From contig JAFUXW010000193.1 in the NCBI GenBank assembly GCA_017477035.1, positions 1 through 29,811 on the forward strand: DNA of 29,811 bases, in the 5' to 3' direction. The first letter of the stretch is position 1, and every line of letters begins with the position of its first letter. Positions 14,544 through 21,402 of the stretch are shown here, piece by piece. The notes below the pieces were generated by a model. The model worked only from the letters and a program-made list of their open reading frames with translations. It had not been told where the DNA came from and did no database searches. The DNA is from Alphaproteobacteria bacterium (GTDB lineage: Bacteria; Pseudomonadota; Alphaproteobacteria; RF32; CAG-239). The position numbers and the translations under genes were made by a program.

Positions 14544-15647
14544 ATGTTTAAAATGTCTGCACAAAGCCTTTTATCCTCAAAAATTAAAGTACAACATCAT
14601 AAATCGGAGGAAAATAGTGAAGATGGTAAAATTTTGCACGATTTTGTGAGCTTTGATGCTGAAAATGCAGAAATAAATACCATATCCGAAGCTAAAAATT
14701 TAGCAAAAAATATGGGTGAAAAAGTGTTCCCGTATTTGCAGGAAACTTTGGAAAACATGACAGATGACACTAAACGGAGTCAATGCGAAAAGACGGTGGC
14801 GTGGGTGCATAAAAAAGCAGTTTGGCATCCTGAATTGGTGGAAAAATGCACTCATCAATTGTTGGAAAAAATGGAAAACAGCGAAGCGTTGAAAGAAATT
14901 CCGCTCAGCTACGAACAGATATGGATTGATACTTCAATAGCGGCGATTTTGCATGATATAGGTCGACTTTCGGAAGTCGATATTGCCGCCGGAGCAGTGT
15001 GTATGGAAAGAGGCGGGTTGAAAAAACATCATGCTTTGATAAGTTTTGATATATTGGAACATGCAAGAATTAAGCCGGAAATATTATTGGCGATAAGATA
15101 TCATGAATTTGCCGATGTTGACGAGGTTATCAATGATGATTTGTATAAAAATATGTCGGTGGATAATCAAAAAATTGCCCGTTTTTATACCTATGTTTTA
15201 CAAGATATGGATAAGACGGCCAATTTAACGGAACGTTCAATTTTCGGGATTAAAAAATGTGCAGAATTTTTTGATCCGCACTATATTCAGGATTACGGCA
15301 TAACCGAAGAATATTTTGAAAACGCGTTAAACGGAAATTATTTGCGTTTGAAAGGCGGACATTTATTGGATGCCATGATGCGTTTTGTGACATGGACTTA
15401 TTGTATTCATTTTCAGGAAACAAAAGAAATTTTAGCCGAAGTGTTGACCAAGTTTTTTGCTCAGATGTATGCCGAGGCTGAGCGGGAATATGAAAATTCA
15501 GCCGATAAAAATCCGGTAAAACTTGCCGATACACTCGGAAAAATCATGCAACTTGAAAACTATTCCATATTTGAGAGGATGAATATATCTCTTGATGAAA
15601 AGCAAAAAAATGCAGTATCTGCTAAAATAAAAGAGTTGAGAGCGTAG
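14544..15647 (+). CDS. HD-domain phosphohydrolase-like protein (paralogue B)
   Basis: 367 residues from the ATG at 14544; the ATG at 14553 is an equally good start, as neither has a clear ribosome binding site. The HD ligands are H137-D138 in ILHDIGR, H162/H163, H187 in AIRYHEF and D221 in QDMDKTANL. An N-terminal helical extension of about 110 residues (ending near QLLEKMENSEALKEIP) is missing from paralogue A, and the C-terminal 60 residues are a charged helical tail. It is a metal-dependent phosphohydrolase by fold; the substrate is unknown. It converges with the next gene with only 3 bases between stops. Confidence 0.85.
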   Translation: MFKMSAQSLLSSKIKVQHHKSEENSEDGKILHDFVSFDAENAEINTISEAKNLAKNMGEKVFPYLQETLENMTDDTKRSQCEKTVAWVHKKAVWHPELVEKCTHQLLEKMENSEALKEIPLSYEQIWIDTSIAAILHDIGRLSEVDIAAGAVCMERGGLKKHHALISFDILEHARIKPEILLAIRYHEFADVDEVINDDLYKNMSVDNQKIARFYTYVLQDMDKTANLTERSIFGIKKCAEFFDPHYIQDYGITEEYFENALNGNYLRLKGGHLLDAMMRFVTWTYCIHFQETKEILAEVLTKFFAQMYAEAEREYENSADKNPVKLADTLGKIMQLENYSIFERMNISLDEKQKNAVSAKIKELRA

Positions 15648-15650
15648 TTT

Positions 15651-16619
15651 TTATCTTTCATCATTATTCTTGCCAATTGATTTGCGGTATCTGTTGCGAA
15701 TTTTTTTTATTTCAGTACGTCTTTCTTTGACATCAGTAAATCCGTATAAACGATCATATTCTGCCATTTCATTCAATCTAACGCGTAATCCGTTTTCATT
15801 ACACCACGCTTTGATACCGACACCGAAAGGATTGTTTCCCGGAGTCGCATAAGAAATTTTTAAGAAATCAGGTCCGAAAAAATCAAAGTTATTAACCCCT
15901 ACATTTTTCAAAATTTCTGCAACATTTTGAGCGCAGTTATTAAATAAAGGATTGTATTTTTTATCACCGTATCGGATGTTGTGTTTTTGCATTTCTCTGT
16001 ATAGAGCATTTCCGTCTATTCCGATTTTATTCGGATAAACAAAGTAATATTCGGCAAATTTATTATACTTCGGGTACAGTGGATCTGTATGAATAGACGG
16101 TAACAAACGATTAACAACTTGATCTTTGTATTGCATACAGGTATGTCCGATTAAAGCAGGACCTTCTATTGGATTAATGGCGATTACAATAGGGGTTTCG
16201 GCAAATAAGTCAATTTCTCCTTTAGAGTTGTGGGGAATTCTGTCGGAAACCTCATATCCATCTCTGATTATAATACCATCTTCAACATATTCCTGCTGAG
16301 GTGTGCAATCGTATCTATCGGCAAAATAGCGTGTTCCTTTGTATATAAATTGAGCTCGATAATTTTTATTGTGGGCTTTTGCCACTTTTGCTTTTTCCCG
16401 TATAATTTTACGAGCTTGCTCCAAGCTTTCAGCCTTAATTTCTCTTACTCCAAAGTGATAGGGATTAAGCTGAGAAGAACGGAAATTTTTATAAAGTTTT
16501 GAATCTTTTATACTCCACCAAATTTCTTTCAAATCTCTGAGAGCATTAGCTTCCCATGCCAACGCTTCAGGTACTTCATTTTGCTGTATGTTTTCTTGTT
16601 CTTTTTTGTTTTCTGTCAT
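15651..16619 (-). CDS. Candidate permuted papain-like (NlpC/P60-like) hydrolase
   Basis: 322 residues, no signal peptide. The interesting part is the order His then Cys: IGHTCMQY (H159) in a strand-like hydrophobic context, then about 70 residues later KYNPLFNNCAQNVAEILKNVG (C229 at the start of a helix). The NNCAQNVAEIL pattern is how the nucleophile helix looks in circularly permuted papain-fold enzymes (LRAT-like, PPPDE, DUF4105-type). The N-terminal 140 residues are charged and helical (ESLEQARKIIREKAKVAKAHNK). AAGGTG lies 7 bases before the ATG. It has its own near-perfect promoter. It could be a peptidase, amidase or acyltransferase. The fold assignment is my inference from motifs. Confidence 0.75.
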   Translation of the reverse strand: MTENKKEQENIQQNEVPEALAWEANALRDLKEIWWSIKDSKLYKNFRSSQLNPYHFGVREIKAESLEQARKIIREKAKVAKAHNKNYRAQFIYKGTRYFADRYDCTPQQEYVEDGIIIRDGYEVSDRIPHNSKGEIDLFAETPIVIAINPIEGPALIGHTCMQYKDQVVNRLLPSIHTDPLYPKYNKFAEYYFVYPNKIGIDGNALYREMQKHNIRYGDKKYNPLFNNCAQNVAEILKNVGVNNFDFFGPDFLKISYATPGNNPFGVGIKAWCNENGLRVRLNEMAEYDRLYGFTDVKERRTEIKKIRNRYRKSIGKNNDER

Positions 16620-16640
16620 TTATCACACCTTATTGGTTTT

Positions 16641-16668
16641 ATTATACAAAAGGTAGTTAATTTGTCAA
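16641..16668 (-). promoter_or_regulatory. Near-perfect sigma-70 promoter for the papain-like gene
   Basis: On the minus strand TTGACA (16668-16663), a 16-base spacer and TATAAT (16646-16641). Both hexamers are exact consensus. The leader would be about 15 bases. Confidence 0.8.
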
Positions 16669-16676
16669 TATGTGTG

Positions 16677-17288
16677 TTACAATAAATTGTTTTGTTCTAA
16701 AAAAGTGAACATTTCTTGAGCTATTATCTGATGTCCTTGTGAATTTGGGTGAATTGCATCTTCGTATATATTTTCAAGATTATAATGTTGCCAACGCTCA
16801 TATCTTGCAAAAAATGATATATTTCTTTGTTTGCAAATATCTTCAATAATAGCATTGTAGCGTATAACATCGCTATTTAAACGTGTGAGATTTGCCTCAG
16901 GCATATATCTGTTTTCAATTATCGGAAGTAAATCGGTTACAACGGCTTTAGCATTAGTTTGTTTGATAATATCAAGTAATTTGTTCCAATACATTATGCG
17001 GAGACCTTCAGAAAAATCAAGCTCGGAATTGCTGTTTTTGCGGCGGCGCAAGTCGTTAATACCAATGCTAATGATAATCAAATCAAATTTTCGTGACAAA
17101 ATTTCAGCATGGGCGCGGTTAGCTGTGTCTGCTATATTATCTCCCATATATGCCAGATTACTAAACAAATATGGATTTGTTTTTTTTGAAAGTATAATTT
17201 TTCCCATTCTGGCAAACCAACCTAAATCTTGTGAATCGCAGAATCCATGTGCAATACTGTCTCCGATTAATCCTATATTTTTTAGCAT
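16677..17288 (-). CDS. SGNH/GDSL-family hydrolase
   Basis: 203 residues, one domain. The four SGNH blocks are visible: Ser11 in LIGDSIAHG, Gly49 in AYMGDN, Asn78 in SIGINDLR, and Asp177 with His180 in EDAIHPNSQGH. These enzymes are esterases, lipases or thioesterases with a Ser-Asp-His triad; this length and the GIND motif are close to the TesA and acyl-carbohydrate esterase type. There is no signal peptide, so it probably acts in the cytosol. AAGGAA lies 8 bases before the ATG. Confidence 0.9.
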   Translation of the reverse strand: MLKNIGLIGDSIAHGFCDSQDLGWFARMGKIILSKKTNPYLFSNLAYMGDNIADTANRAHAEILSRKFDLIIISIGINDLRRRKNSNSELDFSEGLRIMYWNKLLDIIKQTNAKAVVTDLLPIIENRYMPEANLTRLNSDVIRYNAIIEDICKQRNISFFARYERWQHYNLENIYEDAIHPNSQGHQIIAQEMFTFLEQNNLL

Positions 17289-17447
17289 ATTTATTTCCTT
17301 TACAATATTTTTAAACTTATTTTATGAAATGATTTATTAAAAAAATTGTAAAAATAATTGTTTTATTGTTAATTAATTAAACTTTTTGATTGTAAAAAAT
17401 ATTTTAAAAGTATATTTTTATAAAAAATAAACTTATAAGGATATACA

Positions 17448-17720
17448 ATGATTATTCTGATGAGCAAGGTTGTGTCAATCCACGAAAGAAAAACCTGTAT
17501 GCGCCTTACAGATGTTGAATGGCGGATATTAGATAGAATTTGTTATCGCGAAAAGATAAAACGCAAATATCTATTAGAACTTATTGAAGATAACAGTATG
17601 AAAGGTCTTGGTCTAACACCTTCTGTGCGTTTGTTTTCATTGCTTTATGTGTATAATAAGCTTAATAAATTGACCACAAATCAAACTTGCTTGAAGAATA
17701 TTCTTTCCCAACTAAAGTAA
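17448..17720 (+). CDS. Ribbon-helix-helix (RHH_4-like) DNA-binding protein
   Basis: 90 residues. After a short N-terminus comes a strand (KTCMRLTDVEWRILDRICYREKI) and two helices (KRKYLLELIEDNSMKGLGLTPSVRLFSLLYVYNKL), the layout of the RHH_4 family common in alphaproteobacteria. Such proteins bind DNA as dimers through the paired strands. AAGGA lies 7 bases before the ATG at 17448; the ATG four codons later is less well placed. The C-terminal 20 residues are not part of the fold. It ends 7 bases before the convergent trmB gene. Confidence 0.7.
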   Translation: MIILMSKVVSIHERKTCMRLTDVEWRILDRICYREKIKRKYLLELIEDNSMKGLGLTPSVRLFSLLYVYNKLNKLTTNQTCLKNILSQLK

Positions 17721-17727
17721 CAACAGG

Positions 17728-18456
17728 CTATAAGCGACGATATTCAAAAAATACCGGTTTACGTCCTTCTCGTATAGCTTTGCGTTGATATTTTGTTTCG
17801 CACCAATCTTCAGGAGGATAGCGCCAATCGTTAGAAGTTTTAGCTGTCCAAATAAAATCTTTATTTGTGCGCATTGTTTCCAGTGTCCAAGTTTTATATA
17901 CAGGATGGTCGGTTGCTATCTGCAATATCCCGCCTTTTTTGATGATGCGAGCCAGATTTTGCAAGTTATCGTGGTTTATGAAGCGTCTTGCGGCATGCTT
18001 GGTCTTTGGCCACGGGTCAGGAAATAACAGGTAAACTTTATCAAAGGCTGCATCAGGCAATAATGAAAATAACAGGCGCACATCGTCATCATATACTCTT
18101 ACGTTATCTGCTCTATCAGCAAGCAAATGTATTTCGTTTTCTAAGTTACTTGTATTTCCATCTTTTAATCCGGTAATTAAAGATAATAAATTTGCAACTC
18201 CGTTTTGATAAACCTCTACTCCGATAAAGCCGAATTGTGACATTTTTTGTGAAAGTGATGCTAGATGCTCCCCATCACCGAAACCTATTTCTAAGCAGTA
18301 TCCATCTTTAGCTTCCGGAAAACAAGTTTTCAAGTCTAATTTTTTATCGGTTGAAACACGGATACGAGGCAAAAAATTTTCTAAAAGAAAACTCTTTGCC
18401 TTACGAATAATTCTTCCTTTACGCCGTCCGAAAAATTTTGGCTTATCTGAAACCAT
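17728..18456 (-). CDS. trmB: tRNA (guanine-N7-)-methyltransferase
   Basis: 242 residues. TrmB methylates G46 in the variable loop of tRNAs using S-adenosylmethionine. Motifs: the SAM-binding CLEIGFGDGEHLASL (54-67), GVEVYQNGVANLL (79-91), the family signature LFPDPWPKTKHAARRF (144-159), ATDHPVYKTW, and the C-terminal TKYQRKAIREGRKPVF. The start ATG overlaps the stop of the XRE regulator upstream (TAATG), so it is translated by coupling. Its regulator partner in the operon is probably incidental. Confidence 0.96.
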   Translation of the reverse strand: MVSDKPKFFGRRKGRIIRKAKSFLLENFLPRIRVSTDKKLDLKTCFPEAKDGYCLEIGFGDGEHLASLSQKMSQFGFIGVEVYQNGVANLLSLITGLKDGNTSNLENEIHLLADRADNVRVYDDDVRLLFSLLPDAAFDKVYLLFPDPWPKTKHAARRFINHDNLQNLARIIKKGGILQIATDHPVYKTWTLETMRTNKDFIWTAKTSNDWRYPPEDWCETKYQRKAIREGRKPVFFEYRRL

Positions 18457-18959
18457 TAATACTCATCTTCATCATTGGAGGTTGATTGAGGAAGTCCGGC
18501 TGTGGATTTTGATAAAGCAACCATTAAATCAAATAAATTCTTGGCAATTTTACGATTTGGAATTTTATAATAAGCTCTGACCAATTCAAGAGTTTCTGCT
18601 TTTTTCATCGGATCATCATCAAAAGAGTGGCTATCCTCTACATTGAAAGATTTATCAATTTTGGAATTGAGCATCATCGGACTTTTTAACGCAACATTAT
18701 CATCCATATCTTCAAAGAAAAAACCCATCGGAACTTCCAAAACCTTACTGATATCCCACAATCTGCTAGCGCCCACACGATTCATTCCTTTTTCATATTT
18801 TTGCACTTGCTGAAAGGTTAAACCTAACATATCGGCCATTTGTTGTTGTGTAATATGCAGAATTGTCCTACGCAGACGAATGCGTTTGCCAACGTGAACA
18901 TCAACTGGATTAGGCTCATTATCGTCGATACGGCCTCTGATTGATTTAACGTTTTTCAT
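18456..18959 (-). CDS. XRE-family transcriptional regulator, alphaproteobacterial type
   Basis: 167 residues. The helix-turn-helix spans about 24-80: VGKRIRLRRTILHITQQQMADMLGLTFQQVQKYEKGMNRV, with the recognition helix TFQQVQKYEKG, then the typical ending VLEVPMGFFFED. The C-terminal half is a charged helical region (AETLELVRAYYKIPNRKIAKNLFDLMVALS) seen in the widespread alphaproteobacterial regulators of this class. GAGGTG lies 4-5 bases before the ATG. It is the first gene of an operon with trmB. The target is unknown; palindromes upstream are listed separately. Confidence 0.9.
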   Translation of the reverse strand: MKNVKSIRGRIDDNEPNPVDVHVGKRIRLRRTILHITQQQMADMLGLTFQQVQKYEKGMNRVGASRLWDISKVLEVPMGFFFEDMDDNVALKSPMMLNSKIDKSFNVEDSHSFDDDPMKKAETLELVRAYYKIPNRKIAKNLFDLMVALSKSTAGLPQSTSNDEDEY

Positions 18960-19228
18960 TTTTCACCTCTTATAAATTCAACTATTGGTTTATTATATTT
19001 ATTAAAGGAAAAAAGTCAAATTAAAAAATTTTTTTAATAATGTTACAGATTAAATAATTTTGTTGTAATACCCATATAATGGGTTATATACTCAATAAGA
19101 AGGGAAAAATATGTGAAACTTAACTACACTAATAATTGTATTTAGATTTAAATGATTAAAAAAGATTGCATTTATAATATTTTGTGATATACACTAAAGT
19201 ATATAATATTTTATATGGGAGAATATGA
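18960..19228. other. Sparse intergenic region with a palindrome and a start-stop site
   Basis: No gene was seen. ACCCAT (19070-19075) and ATGGGT (19079-19084) form a perfect inverted repeat around ATA, and the repeat contains TATAAT. After it comes AGAAGGG (19099-19105) and then ATG TGA at 19111-19116, that is a good ribosome binding site with a one-codon frame. The rest is AT-rich without structure I can name. Confidence 0.5.
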
Positions 19229-19372
19229 ATGCTTATCAATAATCAAAATTTATACTTTATTATCTTGTCATTTATCACATTATTTGCTTTGCTACAAAAA
19301 ATTACATTGCTTGTAATCAGACATCAGATAATGTCTGGAAATTTTTTTATCATATCACAAAATTATTTTTGA
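19229..19372 (+). CDS. Possible small membrane protein, 47 residues
   Basis: ATG at 19229 with GGGAGA (19217-19222) 6 bases upstream and TATAAT at 19202-19207. The product is one hydrophobic helix (NLYFIILSFITLFALLQKITLLVI) with short hydrophilic ends. The stop TGA lies inside the tRNA promoter. AT-rich DNA easily encodes such stretches, so the ribosome binding site is the main support. Confidence 0.3.
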   Translation: MLINNQNLYFIILSFITLFALLQKITLLVIRHQIMSGNFFIISQNYF

Positions 19373-19396
19373 CATTTGCTAAAAAAGGTATATTAT
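19369..19396 (+). promoter_or_regulatory. Promoter of the tRNA-Val pair
   Basis: TTGACA (19369-19374), 16 bases, TATTAT (19391-19396). The first tRNA starts 12 bases past the -10 box. Confidence 0.8.
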
Positions 19397-19407
19397 GCGC
19401 TCACTAC

Positions 19408-19482
19408 AGTTCCGTGGTGAAACGGTTATCACGTATCCTTGACATGGATGAGTCGGCAGTTCAACTCTGCCCGGGACTACCA
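19408..19482 (+). tRNA. tRNA-Val (anticodon GAC)
   Basis: A full cloverleaf: acceptor AGTTCCG/CGGGACT, D stem GTGA/TCAC, anticodon stem TATCC/GGATG with loop TTGACAT (anticodon GAC, reads GTC and GTT), T stem GGCAG/CTGCC with loop TTCAACT, and CCA encoded at the 3' end. The first pair is A1-U72, which is unusual for tRNA-Val. Confidence 0.95.
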
Positions 19483-19493
19483 TTTATGAGAAT

Positions 19494-19568
19494 AGTTCCG
19501 TGGTGAAACGGTTATCACATATCCTTCACATGGATGGGTCGGCAGTTCAACTCTGCCCGGGACTACCA
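19494..19568 (+). tRNA. tRNA-Val (anticodon CAC)
   Basis: Same cloverleaf as the gene 11 bases upstream, with three base changes: G to A at the base after the D stem, G to C at the first anticodon position (loop TTCACAT, anticodon CAC, reads GTG), and A to G in the variable loop. CCA is encoded. It arose by a recent tandem duplication. Confidence 0.95.
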
Positions 19569-19622
19569 CGATAATATAAAGTCTTTCTCTTGAAATGATT
19601 TTATTTTTATAAAAATTTTTGT

Positions 19623-19652
19623 TTGACTTATTCAGATTTTATAAAATATACT
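19623..19652 (+). promoter_or_regulatory. Promoter of the preA operon
   Basis: TTGACT (19623-19628), an 18-base spacer and TATACT (19647-19652), 33 bases before the preA start. Confidence 0.6.
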
Positions 19653-19685
19653 ACCTTATAATCAAGTAAAATAAGGAGTATGAAA

Positions 19686-20864
19686 ATGGCAACACTTAAA
19701 ACATCAGTAATCGGGATTGATTTTGAAAATCCTTTTATTTTAGCTTCGGCGCCCCCGACCGCCAGAATTGACAGTATAGATAAAGCTTTTACACTAGGTT
19801 GGGGCGGAGCTGTTTTAAAAACCATTACTCCTGATGATTTGGAGATGATAGAAGCCAGTCAACGTTATGCTTCGTGGAAAAATGGCAATAGGGTTTGCGG
19901 GTTTGAAAATATTGAACTTTTAAGTCATTTAACCATTCAACAGTGGTTGGACGGAATTGAATTCTTACGTAAGAAGCATCCGAATAAAGTGCAGATTGCC
20001 AGTATTATGGCACCGGTAGTTAAAGAAGAATGGCAGAAATTAGTGAAAACACTGAATAGTGCCCCGATAGATGCTTTTGAATTGAATTTTTCTTGTCCTC
20101 ATGGAATGCCCGAAAAAGGCATAGGTATGGCGATAGGGACAAACGCGGAAATTTCTTCAATGATAACAGGGTGGGTAAAACAAGTATCTAAAAAGCCGGT
20201 ATTTGTAAAGCTTTCGCCAAATGTCACTAATATTGCTAAAATAGCCAAGGCTGTGGAAAATTCCGGTGCAGATGGCATATCAGCCATTAACACGGTGCAA
20301 GCTATGATGGGGGTAAATTTGGATACCTTTGTGCCAATGCCTAACGTAAACGGCAAATCTACTTTCGGAGGATATTCAGGTGCTTCGGTTAGGCCAATAG
20401 GGTTACGTTGTGTGGCGCAAATTCGTCAAAATTCTGATTTGCCGATTTTGGGAATAGGAGGAATTTGCAATTGGCACGATGCTGCCGAATATATTACGCT
20501 TGGTGCCGATGCAGTTCAGGTATGCACAGAAGTTATGATAAACGGATATGCGGTCATTAAAGCCATGAAACAAGGTTTGCTTGATTATTTAGAAAGAAAA
20601 GGATTTGAAAGTCTTGAGGATTTAAAAAACAGAGCAATTGCAAATATAAGTTCACATGAAAAATTGGATAAGTCGAAACAAGTTTACCCACACATTGATG
20701 AAGAATTATGTATAAAATGCTCAAGATGCGTTACTGTTTGCGATGAATCCGAGCATAGTGCGTTGTCTGTGAATAATAATCGTATAACGGTTAATCGCGA
20801 TAATTGTGTCGGTTGCTCCCTTTGTTCTCACGCTTGTCCTAAAGCGGCAATTACAATGAAATAA
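19686..20864 (+). CDS. preA: NAD-dependent dihydropyrimidine dehydrogenase, subunit PreA
   Basis: 392 residues. I choose the ATG at 19686, with AAGGAG 7 bases upstream; the ATG at 19680 is only one base from that site. PreA holds FMN in a TIM barrel (about 1-300) and reduces uracil and thymine to their dihydro forms. Visible: NPFILASAPPTA, NFSCPHGMPEKGIGMAIG, FVKLSPN, GISAINTV, GIGGICNWHDAAEYITLGADAVQVCT. Two 4Fe-4S motifs close the protein: CIKCSRCVTVC (342-352) and CVGCSLCSHAC (374-384). The NADH-binding partner PreT is not next to it. First gene of a three-gene operon with a nucleobase deaminase and anmK. Confidence 0.92.
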   Translation: MATLKTSVIGIDFENPFILASAPPTARIDSIDKAFTLGWGGAVLKTITPDDLEMIEASQRYASWKNGNRVCGFENIELLSHLTIQQWLDGIEFLRKKHPNKVQIASIMAPVVKEEWQKLVKTLNSAPIDAFELNFSCPHGMPEKGIGMAIGTNAEISSMITGWVKQVSKKPVFVKLSPNVTNIAKIAKAVENSGADGISAINTVQAMMGVNLDTFVPMPNVNGKSTFGGYSGASVRPIGLRCVAQIRQNSDLPILGIGGICNWHDAAEYITLGADAVQVCTEVMINGYAVIKAMKQGLLDYLERKGFESLEDLKNRAIANISSHEKLDKSKQVYPHIDEELCIKCSRCVTVCDESEHSALSVNNNRITVNRDNCVGCSLCSHACPKAAITMK

Positions 20865-20874
20865 GGAATAAAAA

Positions 20875-21402
20875 ATGATAGTGTCTAACGAGACCATAAA
20901 TGAGGAAAAACTGCAGAAGGCGAACGATATAATTGTAAGATTACAAAATGAACTCAAGGATTACATTACCAAAGGGCATGGTCCATTTTTGGCGGCAATT
21001 TACGACGAAAACGGAAAATTGATTGCCCAAACAGCTAATAGTGTAATAAATGAAAATTGTAGCAATAATCACGCTGAAATGAATGCTATAAGAGAAGCAG
21101 AAAGAGTTTTGAATACCTACGATTTATCATTATATAATTTGAGTTTATACGTTACTTCAGAGCCGTGTATGATGTGTTTGGGCGGTATAATGTGGTCGGG
21201 TATAAAGGCTGTTTACTATGGAGTTCCCTCTAAGCGTGTGGAAGAAATTACCGGTTTTGATGAGGGATTTAAACCTGATTGGTTTAATGAGTTCAAAAAG
21301 CGCGGCATAACTGTTTACGGAAATATAGCACAAGAAGCAGGAGAGGATGTTTTATATGATTACGTTAAAAAAGGAAATACCGTTTATAAACCGGAGAGGT
21401 AA
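20875..21402 (+). CDS. Zinc-dependent nucleoside/nucleobase deaminase (guanine deaminase-like)
   Basis: 175 residues, cytidine-deaminase superfamily. The zinc site is H66-A-E68 (NHAEMNAI, Glu68 the proton shuttle) with P97-C98-M-M-C101. The C-terminal segment GFDEGFKPDWFNEF follows the shape of bacterial guanine deaminases (GuaD) more than that of TadA, which acts on tRNA. The N-terminal 30 residues are a helix. AAGGAA lies 5-8 bases before the ATG, and the gene follows preA by 10 bases. Next to preA, a role in nucleobase breakdown fits. TadA or cytosine deaminase cannot be ruled out. Confidence 0.85.
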   Translation: MIVSNETINEEKLQKANDIIVRLQNELKDYITKGHGPFLAAIYDENGKLIAQTANSVINENCSNNHAEMNAIREAERVLNTYDLSLYNLSLYVTSEPCMMCLGGIMWSGIKAVYYGVPSKRVEEITGFDEGFKPDWFNEFKKRGITVYGNIAQEAGEDVLYDYVKKGNTVYKPER

